Shown in pieces: positions 17,891-26,253 of a stretch of DNA of 64,000 nt. The first letter of the stretch is position 1. Every line of letters begins with the position of its first letter. Both the position numbers and the translations under genes were made by a program. This DNA is from JAGWRI01 sp963728785 (GTDB taxonomy: Bacteria > Gemmatimonadota > Gemmatimonadetes > Gemmatimonadales > Gemmatimonadaceae): NCBI GenBank assembly GCA_963728785.1, contig CAVSKV010000004.1, positions 1,364,001-1,428,000 of the forward strand, given 5' to 3'. The notes beneath the pieces were generated by a model that saw nothing but the letters and a program-made list of their open reading frames with translations, was not told the DNA's origin and did no database searches.

Positions 17891-17919
17891 AAGCTACTGG
17901 CGGGAAACTGAAAAGGCAA
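17891..17919 (-). promoter_or_regulatory. Candidate promoter of the rny operon
   Basis: Minus strand: TTGCCT (17914-17919), 17 bp, TAGCTT (17891-17896). It would give a leader of about 165 nt before rny. The -35 matches well and the -10 moderately. The remaining divergent gap (17721-18003, 283 bp) shows nothing else I can name. Confidence 0.4.
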
Positions 17920-18003
17920 TCCAATTCCGGATGGGCCACGCTTGCAATCCCCCATTCGTCCCGCGAAACTCCACGCAACCCGTCGAACGAGGACAGCCGC
18001 GGA

Positions 18004-19782
18004 ATGGATGCGACCGACGTTACGAAGCCCGGGTACTACCACAAGGTCGTCGACTGCCAGTGGGCCTGTCCGGCCCATACGAACGTTCCCGAATACATCC
18101 GGCTCATCGCGCAGGGACGCTTCACCGATTCGTACATGCTCAATCGCATGTCGAACGTGTTTCCCGGCATTCTGGGACGCACCTGCGATCGCCCGTGCGA
18201 GCCCGCCTGCCGGCGCGGCCGCGTTGACGGCAAGCCGGTCGCGATCTGTCGGCTCAAGCGCGTCGCCGCCGACCTGCGCGACGACATACACGACCGCCTG
18301 CCCCGGATCCCTGCCGACAAGAACGGCAAGCGCATCGCGCTCGTCGGCGCCGGACCGGCATCGCTCACCGTGGCCAACGACCTCATGCCGCTCGGCTACG
18401 AATGCGTGATCTACGAGCGGCTCACGCAGGCGGGCGGCCTGATGCGCTACAACATCCCGGCCTTCCGGCTCCCCGCCCCGGTGCTCGATGAGGAGGTGGA
18501 CGCCATTCTCGACATGGGCGTGGAGATCCGCTACGAGACGCCGGTGTCGAGCCTCAAGGCGTTGCTCGCCGAGGGCTACGACGCGGTGTTCGTGGGCAGC
18601 GGGGCGCCCAAGGGCAAGGAACTCGACATTCCGGGGCGCTGGGAGAGCGACCAGGTGCACATCGGCATCGAGTGGCTGGGCTCGGTGCACTTCGGGCACA
18701 TCGAGAAGGTCGAGCCGCGCGTGCTGATCATCGGTGTGGGCAACACGGCCATGGACTGCTGCCGCACCTCCAAGCGGCTGGGCGGCACCAGCGTCAAGGT
18801 AATCGCGCGCCGCTCACGACAATACTTCAAGGCGTCGCCGTGGGAGTTGGAGGACGCCGAGGAGGAGGGCGTGGAGATCATCGAGGACCATGCGCCCAAG
18901 CGGTTCGTAGTCGAGCAGGGCAAGCTCGTGGGCATGGAGTTCGACCGCTTGCAGTGGACCGAGGAGAACGGCCGCCAGAAGAGCCGTGTGCTCGGCACGG
19001 TGGTCATTCCCTGCGACACGGTCATCCTCGCCATCGGCCAGGACAACGCCTTCCCGTGGATCGAGCGCGACATCGGGCTGGAGTTCGATCCCAAGTGGGA
19101 TATGCCGCTCGTGGACAGGACCACCTTCCAGAGCACGCGGGCCGGCGTGTTCTTTGGCGGCGACGCGGCGTGGGGGCCGGAGAACATCATCTGGTCAGTG
19201 GAGCACGGGCACCAGGCGGCGATCTCCATCCACCAGTACTGCCAGGGCACGCCGGTCACCGAGCGCCCAGCGGACGGGATGAATCTGGTGAGTGCCAAGA
19301 TGGGCATGCACGCCTGGAGCTACCACAACGACTACAATCCGTCGCCGCGGGCCCAGATGCAGCACGAAGCGCTGGTCAAGCGCTTCGCCGATGTGGCGGT
19401 GGAGGTGGAGCTGGGGTTCACCCCCGAGCAGACGGCGCTCGAAGTGCAGCGCTGCCTCAACTGCGACATCGAGACGGAGTTCACGGCCAAGCTGTGTATC
19501 GAATGCGACGCATGCGTGGACGTGTGCCCCGTGAACTGCCTCACGATCACCCGCGACGGCAGGGGCGAAGCCGACCTGCGCACCCATCTTTCGGCGCCGG
19601 CCCTGAACGCCGATCAGGCACTCTACGTTTCGGCGGCGCTCCCGCAGACTGGTCGACTGATGGTGAAGGACGAGGACGTGTGCCTGCACTGCGGGCTGTG
19701 CGCCGAACGCTGTCCCACGGCGGCGTGGGACATGCAGAAGTTCGACCTGATCAGGGCCTATGCGGGCGGGAGTGCGGCATGA
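18004..19782 (+). CDS. GltD-like NAD(P)H/FAD oxidoreductase fused to 2x[4Fe-4S] ferredoxin
   Basis: A 592-residue soluble iron-sulfur flavoprotein. The N-terminal Fer4_20-type domain has cysteines in DCQWACPAHTNVPEY and CDRPCEPACRRG (residues about 18-75). An FAD-binding ALVGAGPASLTVANDL segment follows, then GGLMRYNIPAFRLP, an NAD(P) Rossmann IIGVGNTAMDCCRTSKRLGG and GGDAAWGPENIIWSVEHGHQAA. The C-terminus has two cluster-binding runs, KLCIECDACVDVCPVNCL and VCLHCGLCAERCP, plus an extra CLNCD. It is the fold of glutamate synthase small subunit and NfnB, which move electrons between NAD(P)H, flavin and FeS. The stop overlaps the next gene by 4 bp (ATGA), so it is most likely the electron partner of the 2-oxoacid oxidoreductase, not a glutamate synthase. 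No gltB is present. Confidence 0.88.
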   Translation: MDATDVTKPGYYHKVVDCQWACPAHTNVPEYIRLIAQGRFTDSYMLNRMSNVFPGILGRTCDRPCEPACRRGRVDGKPVAICRLKRVAADLRDDIHDRLPRIPADKNGKRIALVGAGPASLTVANDLMPLGYECVIYERLTQAGGLMRYNIPAFRLPAPVLDEEVDAILDMGVEIRYETPVSSLKALLAEGYDAVFVGSGAPKGKELDIPGRWESDQVHIGIEWLGSVHFGHIEKVEPRVLIIGVGNTAMDCCRTSKRLGGTSVKVIARRSRQYFKASPWELEDAEEEGVEIIEDHAPKRFVVEQGKLVGMEFDRLQWTEENGRQKSRVLGTVVIPCDTVILAIGQDNAFPWIERDIGLEFDPKWDMPLVDRTTFQSTRAGVFFGGDAAWGPENIIWSVEHGHQAAISIHQYCQGTPVTERPADGMNLVSAKMGMHAWSYHNDYNPSPRAQMQHEALVKRFADVAVEVELGFTPEQTALEVQRCLNCDIETEFTAKLCIECDACVDVCPVNCLTITRDGRGEADLRTHLSAPALNADQALYVSAALPQTGRLMVKDEDVCLHCGLCAERCPTAAWDMQKFDLIRAYAGGSAA

Positions 19783-22631
19783 GAGGTGTCAACGATTTCG
19801 CGTTCAAGATCGCCACGGTCAACGGAACCGGCTCGGCCAGTGCGAACGGCCTTCTGATGCAGGCGATCTTCCGCATGGGCATTCCGGTCACGGGCAAGAA
19901 CATCTTTCCGTCCAACATTCAGGGATTGCCCACGTGGTACGAGATCCGGGTGAGCAAAGAGGGATACACGGCGCGACCCGAGGCGATCGACCTCCTGGTG
20001 GCGCTCAACACCGGGACGTATGCGCAGGACGTCGCCGCGGTGCGCCCGGGCGGTTACCTGGTGTACGACGCCACCTGGCCGCTCGATCCCGACCTGGTGC
20101 GCGAGGACGTGACGTATCTGGGCGTGCCGTTCGGGCAGATGTGCGTGGACCACTTCGAAGGCGACCGGAACCGGACGTTGCTGCGGAACATCGCGTACAC
20201 CGGCACCCTGGCGGCGCTGCTCGCCATGGACATGGACGTCGTGGGAGAGATGCTGCGTGAGAAGTTTTCCCGGAAGCGTTCGCTGCTCGACGCCAATTTC
20301 CGAGCCATCGCGCTGGGCCACGAGTACGCGCTCAAGGAATTCGCCTGTCCCCTTCCCGTCCACCTCGAGCGGATGGACGCCACGGCCGACGCGATCGTCA
20401 TTGACGGGAACACGGCGGCGGCGCTTGGCTGCGTGTACGCCGGCGCCACCGTGGGCGCCTGGTATCCGATCACGCCGTCCACGTCGCTGATGGAGGCGTT
20501 CAAGGGATTCTGCGAGCAGTACCGCAAGGACCCGGTCACCGGCGAACGGAAGTACGCCATGATTCAGGCCGAGGACGAGCTGGCCGCCGCGGGCATGGTG
20601 ATCGGCGCCGGCTGGGCCGGCGCGCGCTCGTTCACCTCGACGTCCGGCCCCGGCATCTCGCTGATGGAGGAGTTCATCGGCCTCGCCTACTACGGCGAGG
20701 TGCCATCAGTATTCTTTGATGTCCAACGCACGGGTCCATCTACCGGCATGCCGACGCGTACCCAGCAGGGGGACCTGATGGCCGTGGCCTATGCCTCGCA
20801 CGGCGACACCAAGCACATCGCGCTCTATCCCGGCAATCCGGCCGAATGCTTCTCCATGGCCCGCGACGCGTTCGACCTGGCCGAGCGGTTCCAGACGCCG
20901 GTGTTCGTCGTATCCGACCTGGACATCGGGATGAACGACTGGATGGTACCGCGGCTGGCCTGGGACGACGCCTACCGGCCCGACCGCGGCAAGGTGCTGA
21001 CGGTCGAGGAGCTGGCCGTCGTCACGAGGTTCTCGCGCTACCGGGACGTCGACGGCGACGGCATCGCGGCCCGCACGCTCCCCGGCGTGGCCTCCACGGG
21101 CGCCTATTTCACGCGCGGTTCGGGGCACGACCGGGACGGCGTCTACACCGAGGACGCGGACGCCTACCAGGAGGTCGTGGACCGGATCGCCCGCAAGATC
21201 GACGGCGCCGCCCGAGCCGTGCCGGCGCCGGAATTCTACCGGCAGGGCGACGCCGCCGTCGGGATCGTCTCCATCGGCGGCTGTCACGCGGCGGTGCTCG
21301 AAGCCGTGGACCAGCTCCGGGCGCAGGGCGTGGCCGTGGATTACATGCGCATCCGGGGCTTTCCGTTCGACGTCCCGGTAGCAGACTTTCTCAACGAGCA
21401 CGAGACCGTGTTCGTGGTGGAACAGAACCGAGACGCCCAATTGCGCGCCATGCTCGCCATCGAGACCGGCGTGCCGCGCGACCACATGAACCCCATTCTC
21501 GACTACGGCGGACTCCCGCTCACCGCGCAGTACGTGGTGACCGGCGTGACGGCGCACCTCAAGGGAGCATTCTGTATGACGTCCATCGTCAAACCTCCGG
21601 TCACCCATCCGTCCCTTCCCAGGAACGCGCTGGGCCTCACCCGGCGCGACTACGAAGGGGCGATGTCGACGCTGTGCGCCGGATGTGGGCACGACTCGAT
21701 CACCGCCGCCATCGTGCAGGCGTTCTGGGAGTTGGACGTGCCGCCGCACCGCGCCGCCAAGATGAGCGGCATCGGGTGCTCGTCCAAGACGACGGCGTAT
21801 TTCATGCGCCAGTCGCACGGGTTCAACGGTGTCCACGGCCGCATGCCCGCGCTCACCACCGGCGCCAACGCCGCCAACGGCGCCCTGGCCTACATCGGCA
21901 TCTCCGGCGACGGCGACTCGCTGTCCATCGGACTCGGCCAGTTCTGCCACGCCATCCGGCGCAACGTGAACATGCTGTACGTCCTTGAGAACAACGGCGT
22001 GTACGGCCTCACCAAGGGGCAGTTCTCGGCGTCGGCGGACATCGGCTCCACGTCCAAGAAGGGCGAGGCGAACGAACTGCCGCCCATCGACCCGGTCCTG
22101 CTGGCGCTCACGCTCGGCGCCAGCTTCGTGGCCCGCGGGTTTTCGGGCGACAAGGAACAGCTGGTGCCGATGCTCAAGGCCGGGCTGCGCCACAACGGAT
22201 TCGGGTTCATCGACGTGATCTCGCCGTGCGTGAGTTTCAACGACCACGTCGGGTCCACGAAGAGCTACCGGTATACGCGGGAGCACTACGAGGACCTGGC
22301 GCCCGTGGACTTCGTCCCCGTGCGGCGCGAGATCAGGGCGCCGAAGGGAGCCGGCGCCGCGATGTCGGTGACCATGCACGACGGCAGCGTGGTCCGCTTC
22401 CGCAAGACCGGCGAGGACTACGACCCCACCAACCGCGACGGCGCCTACGAGCACGTCCGGGAACACGAGCGGCGTGGCGAAGTCGTGACCGGGCTGCTGT
22501 ACATCGACGAGAAGAGCCGGGACATGCACGCCATGAACCATACCGTGGCCCAGCCGCTGGTGGATCTTCCGTACGCCGAGTTGTGCCCGGGCAACGCCGT
22601 GCTGCAGAGGTTGATGGAGGACTACCGGTAG
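19779..22631 (+). CDS. korAB: 2-oxoacid:acceptor oxidoreductase, alpha(gamma) and beta subunits fused in frame
   Basis: Oxidises a 2-oxoacid (probably 2-oxoglutarate) with CoA to acyl-CoA, CO2 and reduced ferredoxin. The single frame encodes 950 residues. Residues 1-190 are the gamma domain (NGTGSASANGLLMQAIFRMG); about 205-590 the alpha domain (GAWYPITPSTSLMEAF, TSTSGPGISLMEEF). From residue 600 comes a complete beta subunit with LCAGCGHDSI, GIGCSSK, the ThDP motif GDGDSLSIGLGQF to LENNGVYG, and SPCVSFND. Usually alpha and beta are separate genes. Here no stop separates them, yet the beta part begins MTSIVKPP at an ATG (21576) with GGGAG 8 nt ahead. Either a true fusion, a fusion plus internal initiation, or a sequencing error (TGT to TGA would restore a stop). 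Coupled to the upstream flavoprotein. Confidence 0.9.
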   Translation: MRGVNDFAFKIATVNGTGSASANGLLMQAIFRMGIPVTGKNIFPSNIQGLPTWYEIRVSKEGYTARPEAIDLLVALNTGTYAQDVAAVRPGGYLVYDATWPLDPDLVREDVTYLGVPFGQMCVDHFEGDRNRTLLRNIAYTGTLAALLAMDMDVVGEMLREKFSRKRSLLDANFRAIALGHEYALKEFACPLPVHLERMDATADAIVIDGNTAAALGCVYAGATVGAWYPITPSTSLMEAFKGFCEQYRKDPVTGERKYAMIQAEDELAAAGMVIGAGWAGARSFTSTSGPGISLMEEFIGLAYYGEVPSVFFDVQRTGPSTGMPTRTQQGDLMAVAYASHGDTKHIALYPGNPAECFSMARDAFDLAERFQTPVFVVSDLDIGMNDWMVPRLAWDDAYRPDRGKVLTVEELAVVTRFSRYRDVDGDGIAARTLPGVASTGAYFTRGSGHDRDGVYTEDADAYQEVVDRIARKIDGAARAVPAPEFYRQGDAAVGIVSIGGCHAAVLEAVDQLRAQGVAVDYMRIRGFPFDVPVADFLNEHETVFVVEQNRDAQLRAMLAIETGVPRDHMNPILDYGGLPLTAQYVVTGVTAHLKGAFCMTSIVKPPVTHPSLPRNALGLTRRDYEGAMSTLCAGCGHDSITAAIVQAFWELDVPPHRAAKMSGIGCSSKTTAYFMRQSHGFNGVHGRMPALTTGANAANGALAYIGISGDGDSLSIGLGQFCHAIRRNVNMLYVLENNGVYGLTKGQFSASADIGSTSKKGEANELPPIDPVLLALTLGASFVARGFSGDKEQLVPMLKAGLRHNGFGFIDVISPCVSFNDHVGSTKSYRYTREHYEDLAPVDFVPVRREIRAPKGAGAAMSVTMHDGSVVRFRKTGEDYDPTNRDGAYEHVREHERRGEVVTGLLYIDEKSRDMHAMNHTVAQPLVDLPYAELCPGNAVLQRLMEDYR

Positions 22632-22744
22632 GCGTGCGCGAGCGACCGGGGCACGCGGCCGGTGTGCCAATCCTTAAGGCGATTTTCATCGTTCGCTAAT
22701 CTCCGGCCCTTGTCGCGCGCGGCGTCACGGCACATGGTAGGGAC

Positions 22745-25165
22745 ATGTTCTGGCCCCGGGATCGCCGTACCGGTTTCCGCATCCTTGCAGCGCTGAATCG
22801 CGTCGCCCGCTCCGCTCCGCCGGTCACTCGCGCGCTCTCGCTGATCCTGGGCGCCACCACCCTTCCCGCTCAGCGTATCACCGGTTTGGTCCGCGACAGC
22901 GCCAGCCGGCAGCCGATCGCCGGCGGTGTGGTCACGTTCGCCGACGGCGGCGGCCACGCGCTGCGCCAGTTGATCACCGACACGGCGGGCCGGTTCGTCA
23001 CGTTGGCGCCCGCAGGGGCAGTACGCCTTCGCGTGTTGCACATCGGCTTCCGGCCGGTGGAGCGCGAGGTCCGCGCCGCACCGGGCACGTCCGTGGCGCT
23101 GGATCTGCTCATGTCTGCGGTCGTGATCGAGCTGGACGCCGTGCAGACGTCGAGCCGCAAGATCTGCAGCGGACAGGACAACCGGGGCAGCGCCGCGGCG
23201 GAACTCTGGCAGCAGGCACGCGCCGGACTCCTGGCCACGGTCGTGGCGCGGCGCGCCGTTCCGGCCGACGTCCACGTCCTGACCTTTCACCAGGTCTACG
23301 ACTCGACGGGCGACCATCTGCTCCAGCAACGGTCGGCCGTCGCCGGCGGGTCGTTCCAACGGCCATTCGGCGCCGCGGCCAGCGCCGGCGATTTTGCGCA
23401 CACGGGGTTCGTGGTGGATGCCGGTGGGGCGCGCACGTACTACGCTCCGGACGCCGATGTGCTGCTCGATCCGCAGTTCGCGGCCGAGCACTGCTTCTCG
23501 GTGGCGGTCGACGCGCGGAATCACGCGGGCGAGATCGGACTGGCGTTCGAACCCGCTCGCAACGCCTCGAACGGCATCGTCGATGTGGCCGGCACTCTCT
23601 GGTTGCGGACCAGCCGGCCGGAGATGGAGGCCTTGACGTTTTATTACGTGAACATCGAGGCAGTAGCCGACGCCGCGAGTGCGGGAGGAACGCTGACGTT
23701 CACTACCATGTCCAACGGCGTCGTCGTTCTCAGTAGCTGGGAGTTGACGGCGCCGGTGGTCGCGAAGGAGCTCGAGGGGCCGTTCGGATCCCGGACCTGG
23801 CACTACCGGGTGACGCAGGTCCACCACATCGGCGGCGTCCTCGCGGACGCGTCGTGGCCGGGCGGCGACCATTGGGTTGGGCCGCTGGGGACACTCGGCG
23901 GACGCGTGGTGCGAGGGACGGGATCGGTTCCCGCGCCCGGGGTTCGCGTCTGGCTCGATATAACCGGGGACAGCACGACCACCGGCGCCGATGGAACATT
24001 TCGCTTCCCCAACTTGCTGCCCGGTATGTACACGCTGCACGCCGTGGATCCCGCGTTACTGGCATTTCACGCCGAGCCGCCCGTGCAACTCGACGTTGTG
24101 GTGCGCGTCGGTCAGGATACGCTCCCCTCAGTCGTGCTGCTATCGTACGACGACATTGAGCACCGGTTGTGTCAAGACGAAGCCGTGGGCCGGTATGGCA
24201 CCGTGGTCATGGGTCGGCTGACCACCGACCGCGGGCCGCCGCCGTGGGCGGTGGAGCTGCGCCTGACCTGGCCGGCGGGCGGCATGAGCGAGGGCGCCAG
24301 TCAACGGGTGGCGCCGAGCGCGGGTGGCCGGTTCTACGTCTGCGGCATTCCGCGCCGCCGGCCGATTTCCGTGCGCGCGTTGCGAGACACGGCCATTTGG
24401 TTGGATACGGTCCTCACCACGCCGGATGCTCCAGTGTACTTGGTGGCGTTGGCGCTCGGTCCGCGCGGCGCGGCCCCGATCGCCGATTCCACGGGCACGA
24501 TACTCGGATCGGTGGCCGACTCCACCGGGAGGCCGCTGCCTGGCGTCCACATAACGATTGGCGACACGGTGAACGTGCGGAGCGACTCGCTCGGCAATTT
24601 CGTCTCGCGGCGCGTCCGGTCCGGAGCGGTCCTGCTCCGGGCGCGCCTGCTCGGGTACGCGCCTCGCGCGCTGGCGGTGCCAGTGGTGGCGCACGGCGCC
24701 ACGAGCGTCTCCGTCGTCATGGCTCCGGTTGCGGTCGTGCTCCCCACGGTGGCCATCGGCGCGAAGCGAGACACCATGCACGCGCCGGAGGAGCGCGGGA
24801 TTCACAAACTCGACCTATTCTACCGACGGCGTGCCACGAGCCAAGGTGGGGAATTTTTCACCCGGACGGAGATCGAACAGCGATACGTCACGCGGCTCTC
24901 GGACCTGCTCGAAGGGAAGGCCGCGCGATTGCCTCGGTGCCGGAACGCCGGGGTCGGCACCGAACCGAGGTATCAACTGTTCATTGACGACCTGCCGTAC
25001 GCCACCGGGGCGGATTGGCTCGAGGTGCTGGATGCGATTCCGCCGTGGGATGTCGAAGGGCTCGAGATCTACACCTCCGTCACCCAGCTTCCGGTCGAGG
25101 CAATGGCGAATGGGTGTGCGGCGATCTTCGTGTGGATGCGCTCCGCTGCGCCGGATAGCGGGTAG
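22745..25165 (+). CDS. Secreted carboxypeptidase-regulatory-like protein with plug-like C-terminus
   Basis: An 806-residue exported protein with a long basic N-region and a hydrophobic stretch ending TLPAQ (about residue 42). Three carboxypeptidase-regulatory-like beta-sandwich repeats can be read: RITGLVRDSASRQPIAGGVV (about 43-125), GGRVVRGTGSVPAPGVRVWL (about 390-470) and GTILGSVADSTGRPLPGVHI (about 580-660). Each carries the D..G.F/Y...V...G turn. The last 120 residues resemble a TonB-dependent-receptor plug (FFTRTEIEQRYVTRLSDLLEGKAARL, then QLFIDDLPYA and VEGLEIYTSVTQLPVEAM), but no barrel follows. Alone on its strand and convergent with the zapA-side exported gene. The role is unknown, presumably cell surface or periplasm. 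Confidence 0.65.
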   Translation: MFWPRDRRTGFRILAALNRVARSAPPVTRALSLILGATTLPAQRITGLVRDSASRQPIAGGVVTFADGGGHALRQLITDTAGRFVTLAPAGAVRLRVLHIGFRPVEREVRAAPGTSVALDLLMSAVVIELDAVQTSSRKICSGQDNRGSAAAELWQQARAGLLATVVARRAVPADVHVLTFHQVYDSTGDHLLQQRSAVAGGSFQRPFGAAASAGDFAHTGFVVDAGGARTYYAPDADVLLDPQFAAEHCFSVAVDARNHAGEIGLAFEPARNASNGIVDVAGTLWLRTSRPEMEALTFYYVNIEAVADAASAGGTLTFTTMSNGVVVLSSWELTAPVVAKELEGPFGSRTWHYRVTQVHHIGGVLADASWPGGDHWVGPLGTLGGRVVRGTGSVPAPGVRVWLDITGDSTTTGADGTFRFPNLLPGMYTLHAVDPALLAFHAEPPVQLDVVVRVGQDTLPSVVLLSYDDIEHRLCQDEAVGRYGTVVMGRLTTDRGPPPWAVELRLTWPAGGMSEGASQRVAPSAGGRFYVCGIPRRRPISVRALRDTAIWLDTVLTTPDAPVYLVALALGPRGAAPIADSTGTILGSVADSTGRPLPGVHITIGDTVNVRSDSLGNFVSRRVRSGAVLLRARLLGYAPRALAVPVVAHGATSVSVVMAPVAVVLPTVAIGAKRDTMHAPEERGIHKLDLFYRRRATSQGGEFFTRTEIEQRYVTRLSDLLEGKAARLPRCRNAGVGTEPRYQLFIDDLPYATGADWLEVLDAIPPWDVEGLEIYTSVTQLPVEAMANGCAAIFVWMRSAAPDSG

Positions 25166-25190
25166 CAGTCGTCCCGCGTGATCCGCCGCC

Positions 25191-25655
25191 CTACCCGCCC
25201 GGCCGAAGCCGGACCGGTACGCCGTGCCGCTGCAGCAGATCGAGCCCCGTCTGGAGCACGTACCGGATGGGGCTCGCTTCGTTCGCGTCGGCGTCGAACA
25301 CCCAGAACGGCGCTTCGTCGCCATAGGCGGGATAGAACCGGGCGTGGGCGTCCGCCTGGTCCAGCGGCACCCGCGCCAGCGGCATGGCGGCGGACGTCGG
25401 CACGGCCACGAACAGCGCCACGCTCAGATACGGCCGGTACTCCAGATCACGCGTGCGATCGGTCATCGGGTTGCGCACGGCGGCCAATAGGTCCGAAACG
25501 TCGTCGCTGTCGGTGAGGGCGATGCGGCCCACCAGCTCGTCGCCGGAAAAGACCGCCACGCGGTACCTGGGCGGAGCGGCACGCGTCGCGCCGAGCGTGG
25601 CCAACAGGACGAGCGCCGCCACTGAAGGCGCCAGGACGCGGCGCCCCACACGCAC
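25191..25655 (-). CDS. Small exported protein, function unknown
   Basis: 154 residues from a GTG at 25655 that overlaps the zapA TAG stop by one base, so it is translated by coupling. The N-terminal VRVGRRVLAPSVAALVLLATLGATRAAPP is a signal peptide or anchor. The mature part is a compact alpha/beta sequence (YRVAVFSGDELVGRIALTDSDDVSDLL, VALFVAVPTSAAMPLARVPL) without a motif I recognise. The frame opens 10 codons further upstream, but that would run into zapA; the GTG is preferred. It is the last gene of the pheS-pheT-coiled coil-zapA run. Confidence 0.6.
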   Translation of the reverse strand: MRVGRRVLAPSVAALVLLATLGATRAAPPRYRVAVFSGDELVGRIALTDSDDVSDLLAAVRNPMTDRTRDLEYRPYLSVALFVAVPTSAAMPLARVPLDQADAHARFYPAYGDEAPFWVFDADANEASPIRYVLQTGLDLLQRHGVPVRLRPGG

Positions 25656-25951
25656 TAGACCCCCCGCTTGGCGGGCGGAAGCCACCGGCGCACGTCGGCG
25701 CTCAGCGCGGCCATGGACGCCGCCATCGCCTCAGCGGCCTCGCGCGCTTCGAACAGTTCGTTGGTGATCTGCAGCGCGGCCAGGATCGCCGCGCGCTGCG
25801 CGTCGAGCACCTTGCCGCTATGCATCACCGCACGGATACCGTCGTCCAGATACTTGGCGATGGCCTTGGTCTGCTCCGGCGGCACGTCGCTGCGAATCGA
25901 GTATTCCTCACCGAGGATCGAGACCTTCACCGACTGCTTGGTGGCGCTCAT
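25655..25951 (-). CDS. zapA: Cell division protein ZapA
   Basis: A 98-residue FtsZ-ring associated protein. It starts KQSVKVSILGEEYSIRSDVPPEQ (the beta-strand head of ZapA), then AKYLDDGIRAVMHSG, and a coiled-coil tail with AILAALQITNELFEARE. This is the usual length. The start overlaps the upstream coiled-coil gene by 4 bp (ATGA). Its position after pheT is common in bacteria. Confidence 0.88.
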   Translation of the reverse strand: MSATKQSVKVSILGEEYSIRSDVPPEQTKAIAKYLDDGIRAVMHSGKVLDAQRAAILAALQITNELFEAREAAEAMAASMAALSADVRRWLPPAKRGV

Positions 25952-26253
25952 CGTTTCCCCCGGGTCTGCGCCTGCTGCCGCAAGAAATGCACGCGGTCGA
26001 GCATCACCTTCGACCGCTCCTTGGCCTTGTCCAGCCGGTCGCGCAACTTGGTGTTCTCGCGTTCCAGCCTGGCGATCCGATCGGCGAGCTTGGGCTGCAC
26101 GGGGCCGCCCCGGCCCGCCGAATCCAACTCCTTGAGCCGCGCTTCGGACAGCAGCGCGCGGCGGCGCATGGACGCCAGTTCGTCGCCCACCTTGCGCACC
26201 AGCGCTTCGAGTTCGCCGAACGCGGCGGCCTCAAGACGTTCGTGGTCGGACAT
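25948..26253 (-). CDS. Short coiled-coil protein between pheT and zapA
   Basis: 101 residues, highly charged and helical. It has MSDHERLEAAAFGELEALVRKVGDEL and a heptad-patterned C-terminal half (LADRIARLERENTKLRDRLDKAKER). No cysteine motif, TM segment or enzyme signature. It overlaps the pheT end by 23 bp and zapA by 4 bp, so the three are translated as a unit. By size, coiled coil and linkage to zapA it could be a ZapA/ZapB-type division-ring partner. That is inference from context; no family is recognised from sequence. Confidence 0.6.
   Translation of the reverse strand: MSDHERLEAAAFGELEALVRKVGDELASMRRRALLSEARLKELDSAGRGGPVQPKLADRIARLERENTKLRDRLDKAKERSKVMLDRVHFLRQQAQTRGKR

Noticed and set aside
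16464..18227. 587-codon plus-strand ORF across rny
   Set aside because: Shadow of the RNase Y gene on the opposite strand, no recognisable protein features, and it runs into the flavoprotein start in another frame.
20706..22670. 654-codon minus-strand ORF across korAB
   Set aside because: Antisense shadow in GC-rich coding DNA; His/Arg/Gly-rich translation without motifs.
25158..25198. 8-bp inverted repeat GCGGGTAG/CTACCCGC as a bidirectional terminator
   Set aside because: The arms contain the two convergent stop codons and Gly/Ser codons, spacing is 25 bp and there is no T tract, so chance is the simpler explanation.
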